NCBI RefSeq assembly: GCF_000024865.1
Contig: NC_013595.1
Location: 3,286,001 to 3,350,000, forward strand
DNA: 64,000 nt
Direction of reading: 5' to 3'
Origin: Streptosporangium roseum DSM 43021
GTDB taxonomy: Bacteria; Actinomycetota; Actinomycetes; Streptosporangiales; Streptosporangiaceae
Shown here: piece by piece, positions 1-8,072 of the stretch
Layout of the letters: each line of letters opens with the position of its first letter
Position numbering within the stretch: the first letter of the stretch is position 1
The notes under the pieces: model-generated
The model's database searches: none
What the model saw: the letters and a program-made list of their open reading frames with translations, nothing else
What the model was told of the DNA's origin: nothing
Position numbers and translations under genes: made by a program

Positions 1-16
1 TAGGTGAGAACCTACC

Positions 17-604
17 TCAGACGGTCGTCACCACCTCGTCGTAGGCCAGGCGGGGGAGGCGGTCGAACCAGGCGTTCTCGCCGGGCCTGCCGATGTTGAC
101 GACGGCCAGCACGGTGTGGTCGCCGTCGAAGAACTCCTTGTCGATGCCGGCCGCGTCGTAGCCGGCCATCGGACCGGCGGCCAGACCGGCGGCCCGGACG
201 CCCAGGATGAAGTAGCCGACCTGCAGGGTCGCGTTGAACCTGGCCGACCGGGCACGCGCCGCCTCGTCGGCGAACAGGTCCTTGGCGCCTGCGAAGTGCG
301 GGAAGACCTTGGGAAGCTCCTCGTGGAAGTCCAGATCGGCGGCGAGGATGGCGACCAGCGGAGCGGCGGCGGTCTTGGCCCGGTTGCCCGGGGACATGAG
401 GCCGACCAGGCGCTCGCGGGCTTCGGTGCCGCGCACCAGGAGGACCCGGAGCGGCTGCTGGTTCATCGCGGTCGGGGCGTACTTGACCAGGTCGTAGATC
501 GCCCGCATCTGCTCGTCGCCGACCGGCTCGTCGGTGAAGGTGTTGGCCGTGCGGGCCTCACGGAAGAGCAGGTCCTGGGCTTCGGAGGAGAGCGCGAGAG
601 CCAT
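17..604 (-). CDS. Nitroreductase family protein (RutE/HadB-like)
   Basis: The 195-residue product has the length and layout of the malonic-semialdehyde reductase/RutE branch of the FMN-dependent nitroreductase family. The N-terminal part carries a conserved YAPTAMNQQPLR segment (about residues 42-53), which in this family contacts FMN, and the C-terminus has the hydrophobic LAVVNIGRPGENAW strand. It probably reduces a small aldehyde, enal or nitro compound with NAD(P)H in the cytoplasm; the substrate cannot be read from sequence. The ATG at 604 is preceded by AAAGGAC, a reasonable ribosome binding site. It is divergent from the cation-efflux gene with only 44 bp between starts. No rut pyrimidine-catabolism genes lie nearby, so the specific RutE role is not supported. 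Confidence 0.85.
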   Translation of the reverse strand: MALALSSEAQDLLFREARTANTFTDEPVGDEQMRAIYDLVKYAPTAMNQQPLRVLLVRGTEARERLVGLMSPGNRAKTAAAPLVAILAADLDFHEELPKVFPHFAGAKDLFADEAARARSARFNATLQVGYFILGVRAAGLAAGPMAGYDAAGIDKEFFDGDHTVLAVVNIGRPGENAWFDRLPRLAYDEVVTTV

Positions 605-648
605 TTTCAGTCCTTTACGAGTCTTATGAGCTATTTGTCCGTTTCAAC
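605..648. promoter_or_regulatory. Short divergent promoter region
   Basis: Only 44 bp separate the divergent starts of the nitroreductase and the cation-efflux gene, so both promoters must lie here or inside the genes. The stretch is AT-rich compared with its surroundings. No confident -35/-10 pair or palindrome could be assigned. Confidence 0.35.
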
Positions 649-1698
649 ATGAGTGAAGATTCAACTATTCCTGGCCCGCCCGAGACGTGGGTCACAGGCG
701 CGTACAGTGATCGGGTGGTGGACAAGGCGGGGGAGAAGTCCGGATCGGAGAGCCTCGGCACGGTGATCGTGGCGGGTCTGGCCAACCTCGCGATCGCGGT
801 GGCCAAACTGGTCGCGGGGCTGATCAGCGGCTCGTCGGCGATGCTGTCGGAGGCCATGCACTCGGCCGCGGACACGGTCACCGAGATCCTGCTGTTCGTC
901 GCGGTGCGCCGGGCCGGCCACCCCGCCGACGCCAGGCATCCCTTCGGGCACGGCAAGGCCGGGTTCTTCTGGGCGCTGATGGCCGCCTTCGCCACCCTCA
1001 TCGGCGGAGCCGGATTCTCGATCACCCACGGCCTGCACGAGATCAGCCACGGTGAGGAGCTCGCCGACCTGACGATCTCCTACGTAGTCCTCGCGATCTC
1101 GTTCGTGATCGAGGGGATCTCGTTCCTCAAGGCCCTGTCACAGGTGCGTGAGGAGGCCGGGCGGCTGGAGGTGAGCCCGCAGCGCTACGTCGCCAGGACC
1201 TCCGACACCGCGCTCAAGGCCGTGCTCTTCGAGGACGGGGCCGCCCTGGTGGGCCTGCTGATCGCCGCGTCCGGCCTGCTGGCCTGCCAGCTGACCGGCT
1301 CGCCCGTGTGGGACGGCGTCGCCTCGGTGGTGATCGGCCTGCTGCTGCTCGGGATCGCGCTCAACCTCATCCGCGCCAACGTGTCCCTGCTGATCGGCCA
1401 GGCGGTGCCGATGAGGATGGAGCAGGAGATCAGGGCCGAGCTGCTCGCCCTGCCCGAGGTGGAGAACGTGGTGGAGCTGCTCACCATGATGCTGGGGCCG
1501 AGCGAGGTGATGGTCGCCGCCCGCGTCGACTTCGCGGACGACGCCACCGGGGCCGGCCTGGAACGGGCCGCCGACCGGGTGGAACGCAGGCTCGCCGAGC
1601 GTTTCCCCTCGATCTCGCAGGTCTTCCTCGACCCGACCCCCGCGAGGTCAGCCCAGGGTGGCCGGGTGGTCGGTGACGACGCAGACCGCGACGCCTGA
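649..1698 (+). CDS. Cation diffusion facilitator (CDF) family transporter
   Basis: A 349-residue inner-membrane protein of the CDF/ZnT family, expected to export divalent metal (Zn, Fe, Mn or Co) in exchange for protons. Visible family marks are SSAMLSEAMHSAADT (about residues 63-77), with His and Asp metal ligands in the second helix, then RHPFGHGK in the following loop, a second ligand helix around DGAALVGLL, and a soluble C-terminal regulatory domain (about 245-330). The RHPFGHGK/FFWAL form resembles the SLC30A9-like branch. The first about 25 residues are not family-like and the ATG at 649 has no good ribosome binding site, so a GTG near 715-718 could be the real start. The 3' end overlaps the convergent phosphopantetheinyl transferase gene by 51 bp. 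Confidence 0.88.
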   Translation: MSEDSTIPGPPETWVTGAYSDRVVDKAGEKSGSESLGTVIVAGLANLAIAVAKLVAGLISGSSAMLSEAMHSAADTVTEILLFVAVRRAGHPADARHPFGHGKAGFFWALMAAFATLIGGAGFSITHGLHEISHGEELADLTISYVVLAISFVIEGISFLKALSQVREEAGRLEVSPQRYVARTSDTALKAVLFEDGAALVGLLIAASGLLACQLTGSPVWDGVASVVIGLLLLGIALNLIRANVSLLIGQAVPMRMEQEIRAELLALPEVENVVELLTMMLGPSEVMVAARVDFADDATGAGLERAADRVERRLAERFPSISQVFLDPTPARSAQGGRVVGDDADRDA

Positions 1699-2328
1699 GC
1701 CGGTCCGCCACTCCAGCAGGTGCCTGCCCCCCCACTTCAGGCGGCGGATCCCCTCTCCGCCGGGACCGGCCCCCTCTCCGCCCGGAAGCGTCGTGTCTCC
1801 GCCGAGGGGGAGCGCGGACAGGTCGATCGTGCCCAGGGCGTCCAGGGTGAGCTCACCGCGCTTGATGAGCGCCTCCTTGCGGACCCACAGGCGGATCAGC
1901 GCCTCGTTGTCGCGGACCAGGGGCCTTTCCGCGGGGGCCAGGGCGTGCGAGACCAGGGCCCTGTCCAGCGGGCCCGCGGGGACGCGCTCGGCGTCCACGC
2001 CGACCCGGCCCGGCCCCACCGCCACGCACACGTATCCATGGCTGTGCGACAGGCTGACCCCGAGCTCGGGGGCCTCCGCGAGGTACGGCCTGCCGTGTCC
2101 CGGCCCGCAGCGGTCGCAGTGCTGGAGCAGCGTCAGCCGGTCCTCGGGGACGCCGAGGACCTTCGCCGCGCATCGCCGTACCAGGAGGTGGGCCGCCACG
2201 AAGTCACGCCGGTCGTCCTCCTGGAGGAACTTCGCCGCGCGCTCCTGCTCGACCTCGGTGAGCAGGTCCGTTCCGGCGGTGGAGTACAGCTCGCCGGTGG
2301 GACCGGCCAGCACCAGGCAATCGCGCAT
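1648..2328 (-). CDS. 4'-phosphopantetheinyl transferase superfamily protein
   Basis: A 226-residue Sfp/AcpT-type enzyme that moves the phosphopantetheine arm of CoA onto a serine of carrier proteins of fatty-acid, polyketide or peptide synthases. Both signatures are present: VGVDAER (Mg-binding Asp and Glu, around residue 110) and WVRKEALIK (around 148-156), matching the WxxKEAxxK motif. The size and the N-terminal half-domain (LLTEVEQERAAKF...FVAAHLLVRRC) are those of the Sfp class rather than short AcpS. No PKS or NRPS genes occur in the window, so its carrier-protein partners lie elsewhere. Its 3' end overlaps the convergent CDF gene. Confidence 0.88.
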   Translation of the reverse strand: MRDCLVLAGPTGELYSTAGTDLLTEVEQERAAKFLQEDDRRDFVAAHLLVRRCAAKVLGVPEDRLTLLQHCDRCGPGHGRPYLAEAPELGVSLSHSHGYVCVAVGPGRVGVDAERVPAGPLDRALVSHALAPAERPLVRDNEALIRLWVRKEALIKRGELTLDALGTIDLSALPLGGDTTLPGGEGAGPGGEGIRRLKWGGRHLLEWRTGSGVAVCVVTDHPATLG

Positions 2329-2360
2329 TTGCTCAGATTAGGCGGTTCGACAGCCTGGTA

Positions 2361-2382
2361 GGTGATCTATCCGTAGATCACC
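2361..2382. promoter_or_regulatory. Perfect inverted repeat upstream of the PPTase gene
   Basis: Two perfect 9-bp arms, GGTGATCTA and TAGATCACC, flank a 4-nt TCCG spacer. The repeat lies 33 bp upstream of the PPTase start and downstream of the mce operon on the same strand. It could be an operator (the GTGATC half-site is dimer-like) or a hairpin ending the mce transcript; no T-tract follows, so an operator is favoured. Confidence 0.5.
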
Positions 2383-2420
2383 GCTGATGCGATGACCGTC
2401 CGGATCGTCGCCTGATCCGC

Positions 2421-2503
2421 GGTGGCCGACGGTGCCCCGAGGCGGTCGCGACGCGGGGTCGCGACGCGGTGGCCGACGGTGCCCCGAGGCGGTCGCGACG
2501 CGG
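2421..2503. repeat. Two exact 36-bp direct repeats, 47-bp period
   Basis: The same 36-bp unit beginning GGTGGCCGACGG occurs at 2421-2456 and 2468-2503. The 11 bp between them repeat part of its GTCGCGACGCGG end. It lies in the non-coding gap between the Mce-associated gene and the PPTase gene. Probably a local slippage duplication. Confidence 0.8.
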
Positions 2504-2539
2504 TGGGGGAGTGACACGTGGAGGGCTCCCTCGGGAGAC

Positions 2540-3370
2540 CTATTTGTCCTTCTTGGTGGTGCTCGGAGAGGGCGTGGGAGCCGGCTCGACGGCCTTGCCG
2601 TTGGGATCGGTCACCAGCTCCTCGGCCGCGCCCATCACGGTGGCGTCGTTGACCTTCCACTCGCCGCCCGTCTTGATCAGACCGAGCTCCATGTAGGTGC
2701 CGAGCATGCGCCGGGTGCCCGCGGTGCTCGTGACCTGGGAGTCGACGACCGTGATCGCCTTGGCTCTGCCCTCGGTGACCTCGGCGACGTAGACGCCCCG
2801 GACCGAGGCGGACGAGTTCGCCCTCATGGAGGTGATCACGCCCTCGAGCGGGCTGAAGGCCTCGTCGTAGGTCTTCTCGAAGTCCTCTCCGGAGATGGCG
2901 AAGACCTGGTCGCGATAGGCCTGGAGGTTGGCGTAGTCGTAGGTCTGCAGGGCCACGGCGAACTCGCCCGCCCGCGCGGCCACCGCGACGCGCTCGGCCT
3001 TCTCCTCGGCCAGCCGGTCAGCCGTCGTCCAGAACCACACCGCCGCCGTCGCCGTCGCCGCGAACAGCACGGCCGCGACCGCGCCCACCAGCCTGGCCCG
3101 CCACGTCCGGGATCCCCCGCGGGACCCGCCCCGCTCCGCGCCCCCGGCCGCCGCCTCCCCTTCCACAGCCGCCCCGTCCGAGGTGGCTCCTTCCGCGGCC
3201 GCTCGGTCCGCGGCAGACCTGTCCGCGGCGGCGGCCTCCGGGGCCGCGCCGGCGGCGGGCACGGCGGCGGCATCCGGCTCGGTGGGCTCCCCTCCGTCCT
3301 CCGGGACCTCGCCGCGGCCTGAGCCCGCCCCCTGAGGGAGGTCGTCGGGCTGCTGAGGGATTGGGCTCAT
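2540..3370 (-). CDS. Mce-associated membrane protein
   Basis: A 276-residue single-pass protein at the 3' end of the mce operon. A Pro/Ala/Asp/Glu-rich cytoplasmic N-terminus (1-85) precedes one membrane helix (about 91-112, LVGAVAAVLFAATATAAVWF) and an extracytoplasmic NTF2-like domain, ending in a Pro/Thr/Lys-rich tail. This is the architecture of the Mas proteins encoded beside actinobacterial mce operons, which are thought to stabilise the Mce complex. The ATG at 3370 follows the relic IS end that separates it from mceF. Its position and strand indicate co-transcription with mceA-F. Confidence 0.85.
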   Translation of the reverse strand: MSPIPQQPDDLPQGAGSGRGEVPEDGGEPTEPDAAAVPAAGAAPEAAAADRSAADRAAAEGATSDGAAVEGEAAAGGAERGGSRGGSRTWRARLVGAVAAVLFAATATAAVWFWTTADRLAEEKAERVAVAARAGEFAVALQTYDYANLQAYRDQVFAISGEDFEKTYDEAFSPLEGVITSMRANSSASVRGVYVAEVTEGRAKAITVVDSQVTSTAGTRRMLGTYMELGLIKTGGEWKVNDATVMGAAEELVTDPNGKAVEPAPTPSPSTTKKDK

Positions 3371-3383
3371 CTGGATCCTTCCG

Positions 3384-3424
3384 GCGTGGAGACCCCGGAC
3401 CTCGGCCCTGGGGAGGGTGTCAAC
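3384..3424 (+). mobile_element. Solo IS200/IS605-type right-end-like relic
   Basis: The segment has the form GCGTGGAGACCCCGG...CCTGGGGAGGGTGTCAAC, a CCCC/GGGG imperfect hairpin followed by GTGTCAA. It matches the end motif at 31744-31780 (GCGTGGAGACCCCGG is identical) and resembles the functional right end of the TnpB element at 33068-33106. It fills the gap between mceF and the Mce-associated gene with no transposase nearby, so it looks like the leftover end of a decayed or excised element. Confidence 0.5.
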
Positions 3425-3427
3425 TGC

Positions 3428-4810
3428 TCACTCCTGTTCACGGCGGCGTGACGTCCGGCCGACCGCGATCCAGCCGAGCACGCCGCCGGAGATGACGACG
3501 GCGAAGAGGATCGCGAAGACGAAAGGGAGGAGGTTCTGGCCGGTGGAGCGCGAGGTCCTGCCGGCGTCCGCGGCGGGGGTGGCCGTGCCGGGCTCCTCGG
3601 AACCGGTGGCGTCGCGCGGCCCGTCGCCCTCCATTGGCGTCCGCGTCGCCTCGTCGGGCGCGGCGGTCGCCTCATCGGCCGGATCGTCGCCGCTCCAGGA
3701 GCCGTCGGTGGGGTGGGGGCCGCGGTCCTCGTCGTCGTCGGTCCGGGTGGACACCTTGACCGCGGGGCCCTTCGGGCAGGCACGCAGCACGGGGACCTTC
3801 GGCGGGGACAGCGGGCCACGGTACTCCCGCGCCACCGGGGGGCCGCCGGGGACGCTGAAGACGAACGTGACCCTGCCGTACACCCCGTCGGCCCGTTTGT
3901 CGGTTATGTCGGCGACCATCGCCTGGGTGATGGGCACCGTCCGCAGCAGCTGGTTGACGTTCGCCCGGGTCCGAGGTGTGAACACCACGCCGGGGTCCGT
4001 CCCGGCTGCGGTGAGCATGCAGGACAGGCCGGGGCGGGCGGTGGTGAGCAGGTGGTCGACCTGGCGGAAGAAGCCCGGGCCGTGGTCGAGGGCGGTGGAG
4101 AGCTGCTTGCGGGACTCGCGGATCGCCCGGGTCACCCCGGCCAGGTCGGTGATGCCCTGGGACAGCTTCTCGCGCCGGCCCGCCAGCGTGCCGGTCAGCC
4201 GGGTCAGCTCCACCGACAGCTCGTCCAGCAGGCCGGTGTTGGCGGCGAGGGTCGCGGTGAGGTCGTGGGCGTTGTCCACGACCTCGCGGATCGAGGTCGT
4301 CCGGCCGTCCAGTCCCGCCGCCAGCTCGTGCACGATGGTCTGGGCGTCCTCCGGCGGCACCGCGTTCAGCAGCTTGCCGACCCCGTCGAACAGCTTCTTG
4401 TAGTCGAGCGGGACCGAGGTGCTGGCCAGCGGGATGGTGGCGCCTGCGGCGAGGGTGCCGCCGCCGGCTCCGGACCTGGGCGGCGAGATCTCCACGTACG
4501 GCTCGCCGATGGCGGACTTGCGGCGCACCTCGGCGGTGACGCCCAGCGGCAGCCGTACGTCACGGTTGATGCTCAGGCCCACCACGATCTTGCCGGGGGC
4601 CAGCGCCACGTCGTCGATCCGGCCGATCCGGACGCCGAGGTAGGCCACGTCGAAGCCCCGCACGAGACCGGGGGAGGACAGGAACTCGGCGCTGATCCGG
4701 TAGGGCCGCTCGACGATGTCGAGCTTGATGATGCTGGTGAACGCCCACACGGTCATCACCACGCCGAGCACCACGAAGAAGCCGAGGTTGATCCGGATTC
4801 GGTTCCTCAT
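3428..4810 (-). CDS. mceF: MCE family protein, MceF position
   Basis: A 460-residue Mce protein, sixth in the operon. The N-terminal helix (about 6-28, LGFFVVLGVVMTVWAF) anchors it. The MlaD/MCE domain follows (about 35-115), then a long helical region (about 130-300) that in this family builds the periplasm-spanning tunnel. A low-complexity Asp/Glu/Thr/Pro linker (about 345-420) leads to a second hydrophobic helix (about 425-450, FVFAILFAVVISGGVLGWIAV) and a basic tail. The C-terminal helix is unusual for MceF. Its ATG overlaps the mceE stop (ATGA). Function by family: subunit of a lipid or sterol importer in the cell envelope. Confidence 0.9.
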   Translation of the reverse strand: MRNRIRINLGFFVVLGVVMTVWAFTSIIKLDIVERPYRISAEFLSSPGLVRGFDVAYLGVRIGRIDDVALAPGKIVVGLSINRDVRLPLGVTAEVRRKSAIGEPYVEISPPRSGAGGGTLAAGATIPLASTSVPLDYKKLFDGVGKLLNAVPPEDAQTIVHELAAGLDGRTTSIREVVDNAHDLTATLAANTGLLDELSVELTRLTGTLAGRREKLSQGITDLAGVTRAIRESRKQLSTALDHGPGFFRQVDHLLTTARPGLSCMLTAAGTDPGVVFTPRTRANVNQLLRTVPITQAMVADITDKRADGVYGRVTFVFSVPGGPPVAREYRGPLSPPKVPVLRACPKGPAVKVSTRTDDDEDRGPHPTDGSWSGDDPADEATAAPDEATRTPMEGDGPRDATGSEEPGTATPAADAGRTSRSTGQNLLPFVFAILFAVVISGGVLGWIAVGRTSRRREQE

Positions 4811-5826
4811 CGCGGCGGCTCCAGCAGCAGGCGGAAGTCGTTCACCGAGTTGGGCGGACGCGGCCGGTCGCTGCTCTTGCCCGGCTTGGGCAGCAGCAGT
4901 CCCTTGAGCCAGACGAAGGTCAGCAGCTGGCCGTTCACCACGATCGGCGGCAGGTCGATGAACCGCTGCACGCGGCCGACCAGGACCTTCAGGTCTTCCT
5001 TACCGCGGACCATCGAGGTGGAGACCGCGTCGAGCTCGCGGAGCAGGGTCCGCAGCCGGGCCGCGTGTCTCGGGTAGACGGTGCTGTTGACCTCGCGGGC
5101 CAGCGCGGTGAGCTCCTGGAGGGTCTTCTTCACATGCTTGCGGCCGTGGTTCAGCCGGGCCGTGGCGTCGGTGAGCGTGCCGGGCAGCCTGTCCAGCTCC
5201 TCGCTGCCCTTGGCGAGCTCGTCGCCGAGCTTGGCCAGCCCGTCTATGGTGCGGGCCAGGTCCTCGCGGGACTCGGCGTAGGCGGTGGTGACCTCGGTGG
5301 TCTGCCTGAGCAGCCGGTTGAGGTCCTTGCCCTTGCCGCCGAGCCCGGTCGCCGCCGCGTCCAGGACGGCGTTCACGTCCTGGGCGCCGAGGGCGTCGAT
5401 CAGCGGGCCCGCCCGTTCGGTGACCTGTTCGATGTCCGGCTCCACCGATGTCCGGGTGATCGTCGAGCCGCTCCGCATGAACGGCCCGCTCGTCATGTCC
5501 CTGCCCTCGGGCAGCTCCAGCTCGACGTAGTTCTCACCCAGGATCGAGGTCTTGGCCACCACGGCACCGGTGCCCTCGGGCACCCGGATGCCATCCTCGA
5601 CGGACATGGTGACCTTCGCGCGGTATCCCTCCAGGCGGATGTCGGTCACGCTGCCCACCCGCACGTCGGAGATCTGCACGCTGTGCCCGGCCACCAGGCT
5701 CTGGACGTCGTCGAAGGTCGCGGTCAGGGTCAGCCCGCCGGTCGGCGCCCCCGCGGTCTGCAGGGTGCACGCCGCGGCGAGGCAGAGTCCGGCCAGTCCC
5801 GCGGTCAGCCGCGTCCACGCCCTCAT
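4807..5826 (-). CDS. mceE: MCE family lipoprotein, MceE position
   Basis: A 339-residue Mce protein with a lipoprotein signal: a positively charged start, a short hydrophobic helix and an LAAAC lipobox with the modified Cys at about residue 20. The MCE domain (about 33-110) includes TATFDDVQSLVAGHSVQISD, typical of Mce strand pairs, followed by the helical tunnel region. Lipid anchoring matches M. tuberculosis MceE (Lpr) proteins. It lies between mceD (70-bp gap) and mceF (4-bp overlap), so it is translated in the same operon. Confidence 0.9.
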   Translation of the reverse strand: MRAWTRLTAGLAGLCLAAACTLQTAGAPTGGLTLTATFDDVQSLVAGHSVQISDVRVGSVTDIRLEGYRAKVTMSVEDGIRVPEGTGAVVAKTSILGENYVELELPEGRDMTSGPFMRSGSTITRTSVEPDIEQVTERAGPLIDALGAQDVNAVLDAAATGLGGKGKDLNRLLRQTTEVTTAYAESREDLARTIDGLAKLGDELAKGSEELDRLPGTLTDATARLNHGRKHVKKTLQELTALAREVNSTVYPRHAARLRTLLRELDAVSTSMVRGKEDLKVLVGRVQRFIDLPPIVVNGQLLTFVWLKGLLLPKPGKSSDRPRPPNSVNDFRLLLEPPR

Positions 5827-5896
5827 CCGGCGTCCTCCCTTCCCCGGCCCACTCGCCCTCGCCCGCCCGCCCGGCGGCCGGATCGTCGCACCACGC

Positions 5897-6988
5897 TCAC
5901 CGTCTCCCCCTCTCCCAGGGGCAGTTGCTCAGCTCTCCCGGCAGGCACGGCACCTTGCCCAGGCCCAGTGCCTCGAACAGCGGCCTCAGCCAGGCCCGGG
6001 TCATCGCGTTGAGCACCAGGCGGATCTTGATCAGGTGGTGCTCCTTGTCCCAGGACAGGACCAGGTTGTCGGCGAACTTCCGGGCTCCGGCGATGGCCTC
6101 GGCCGCGGACTCGCTGTTGACCTTCAGGGTCAGCACCACCTCGGCCAGGTTGGCCACGCCCTTGGGCAGTCTCTCCTGGTAGGCCTCGATCAGCACGTCA
6201 CCCCGCTGGACGAACTCCGCGAGGCCGGTGATGAAGCGCTTCATGCGGCGGCGCTCGTCGGCGAGGGTGGCGCCGGCCTCGGCGAAGGCGTCGATGGCCG
6301 TCTTGACCTGGTCCTCGCGGCGGTTGAGGCTGGAGGCGATCCGGTTGAGGCCGTCGGCCAGGTCGATCAGCTGCTCGTCCTGCCCGGCGAGGGTGCGGGT
6401 CAGCGAGGCCGCGTCGGCCAGCGCCCGGTTGATCTGCTTGCCCCGGCCCCTGACCGTCTCGGCGAGGTTGCCGGCCACGTCGCCCATCTTGTCGGTGTCG
6501 AGGGCGTCGGTGAGTTTGGTGAACGCCTCCAAGGCGTCGTCGATCTCCACCGGCAGGTCGGTCCGCTCCAGCGGGATCACCGCGTCCGGTGCGATCCTGG
6601 CCTTGCCGGGCTTCCACGGCGGGTGGAGCACCACGTTCCGCTCGCCCAGCGTGTTCTGCGCGGCCACGACCGCCTTGACGTCGGCGGGGAGCGGCACCTC
6701 CCCGTCGATGACCAGGTCCGCCCGGACCCTGTCCCCCTCCACGGTGAGCTTCTCCACCGTCCCCGCGTCCAGACCCAGCACCTTCACCTTGGCCTGTTCG
6801 TACAGGGACGGCGCCGCGCTGAAGTAGGCCGTCAGCCGGTACGGCGACGCCCCGCCGGGCAGCAGCGAGCAGCCGCCCGCCGAGAGCAGCAGCACCCCGG
6901 CGAGGAGCGCCGCGACCGGTCTCGCCGGGGGGCGTCCCACACCGGGCGCACGCCGTGAACGGCCGGTCCCTCGCGGTCCACGCGTCAT
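5897..6988 (-). CDS. mceD: MCE family protein, MceD position
   Basis: A 363-residue Mce protein. An Arg-rich start and a hydrophobic segment end in LSAGGC, a plausible but weak lipobox (Cys about residue 40). The MCE domain (about 52-130) begins YRLTAYFSAAPSLYEQAKV, and the helical tunnel region fills the rest. Two neighbouring subunits with possible lipid anchors (this one and mceE) differ from the single lipoprotein usual in mycobacterial operons. The start at 6988 gives the longest Arg-rich N-terminus; a later in-frame start is possible. Confidence 0.88.
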   Translation of the reverse strand: MTRGPRGTGRSRRAPGVGRPPARPVAALLAGVLLLSAGGCSLLPGGASPYRLTAYFSAAPSLYEQAKVKVLGLDAGTVEKLTVEGDRVRADLVIDGEVPLPADVKAVVAAQNTLGERNVVLHPPWKPGKARIAPDAVIPLERTDLPVEIDDALEAFTKLTDALDTDKMGDVAGNLAETVRGRGKQINRALADAASLTRTLAGQDEQLIDLADGLNRIASSLNRREDQVKTAIDAFAEAGATLADERRRMKRFITGLAEFVQRGDVLIEAYQERLPKGVANLAEVVLTLKVNSESAAEAIAGARKFADNLVLSWDKEHHLIKIRLVLNAMTRAWLRPLFEALGLGKVPCLPGELSNCPWERGRR

Positions 6989-7049
6989 TCGGATCGCTCC
7001 GCTCCGGGCACGTGCCGGGAACGGCCCGTCCCTCGCAGTCCACGGCGTG

Positions 7050-8072
7050 TCATCGGCTGGTCCTGTCCTTGCGGATGGCGCCGAGCACCTCGGGGTTGAT
7101 CGGGCCGAGGCCGGTGGTGATGGCCTCCACCCACGGGCCCTGGCCGCCGGAGGTGGCCAGTCCGGAGAAGGTGGGTCCGACCCAGGCGAGGACGGAGTTG
7201 AGCGCCTTGCCGTTGCCGTCGAGCCGGTTGCCGATCGCGGTCACGTCGTCGACCACCGCGATCAGGTTCTTCTCGTGCTCGGTGACCAGCGCGGTGATGC
7301 TGTTGACCAGGTCGCTGCCGTCACCGAGCAGGGACTTCAGCTCGTCGCGGCGGAGCCGTAGCTCGCTCAGCATGATCTCGATGGAGTCGATCAGCCGGCC
7401 GAGCTGCGCGTCCTTCGTCTCCAGCACGTTCATGATCTTGTTGCCGTTGTCCAGCAGCCGCTGGAGCTGGGGTTCGCTCTCGCTGATGATCTCCGAGAGC
7501 TCGCCGATGTTGTCCAGCAGCTTGCTGACCCTGCCCTTGCGGGCGGGTTTGAGCTCCGCCAGCTCCGACAGGAGCTTGTCGACCGAGTCGGTGTCGAGCT
7601 TCTGCACCAGCCGGGTGGCGTCCTTGAGGGCGTCGGTGATCAGCACGGGGGTGCTGGTGCGCGACATCGGGATCCGCCGCCTCTCCTCCGGCAGCTCGTC
7701 CATGTACGGCCGGGTGACCGGCCCGGTGAGCTTGACGTAGCGGCCGCCCAGCAGGTTCGACAGGGTGATCTCGGCCCGGGTCTGCGGGCCGAGCCTGATC
7801 CCGTCGTCCACCTTCCAGGTGACCACGACGTGCCCCTGGCCGTAGTCGGCGCGGACCTCGGTCACCTTGCCGACCGGGACGCCCGCCACCCGCACGTCGT
7901 TGCCGGAACGCAGCCCGGCGGAGTCCGGCAGTATCGCCGACATCGTGTAGCCGCCCTCCAGCAGCCCCAGGTTGCCGACGAGGAAGGTGGCCACCAGGAC
8001 GGAGGCGAGGATCGCCATCGACACCAGGCCGACGACGGTCTTGTTGCGGTCGCGGAACGACTTGAGCGCCAT
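7050..8072 (-). CDS. mceC: MCE family protein, MceC position
   Basis: A 340-residue Mce protein. It has an N-terminal membrane helix (about 13-36, VGLVSMAILASVLVATFLVG), an MCE domain with YTMSAILPDSAGLRSGNDVR (about 42-62) and VRVAGVPVGKVTEV, and a long coiled helical tail. It starts in a TGATG overlap with mceB, so the two are coupled. It is expected to be one of the six different subunits of the hetero-hexameric Mce tunnel. Confidence 0.9.
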   Translation of the reverse strand: MALKSFRDRNKTVVGLVSMAILASVLVATFLVGNLGLLEGGYTMSAILPDSAGLRSGNDVRVAGVPVGKVTEVRADYGQGHVVVTWKVDDGIRLGPQTRAEITLSNLLGGRYVKLTGPVTRPYMDELPEERRRIPMSRTSTPVLITDALKDATRLVQKLDTDSVDKLLSELAELKPARKGRVSKLLDNIGELSEIISESEPQLQRLLDNGNKIMNVLETKDAQLGRLIDSIEIMLSELRLRRDELKSLLGDGSDLVNSITALVTEHEKNLIAVVDDVTAIGNRLDGNGKALNSVLAWVGPTFSGLATSGGQGPWVEAITTGLGPINPEVLGAIRKDRTSR

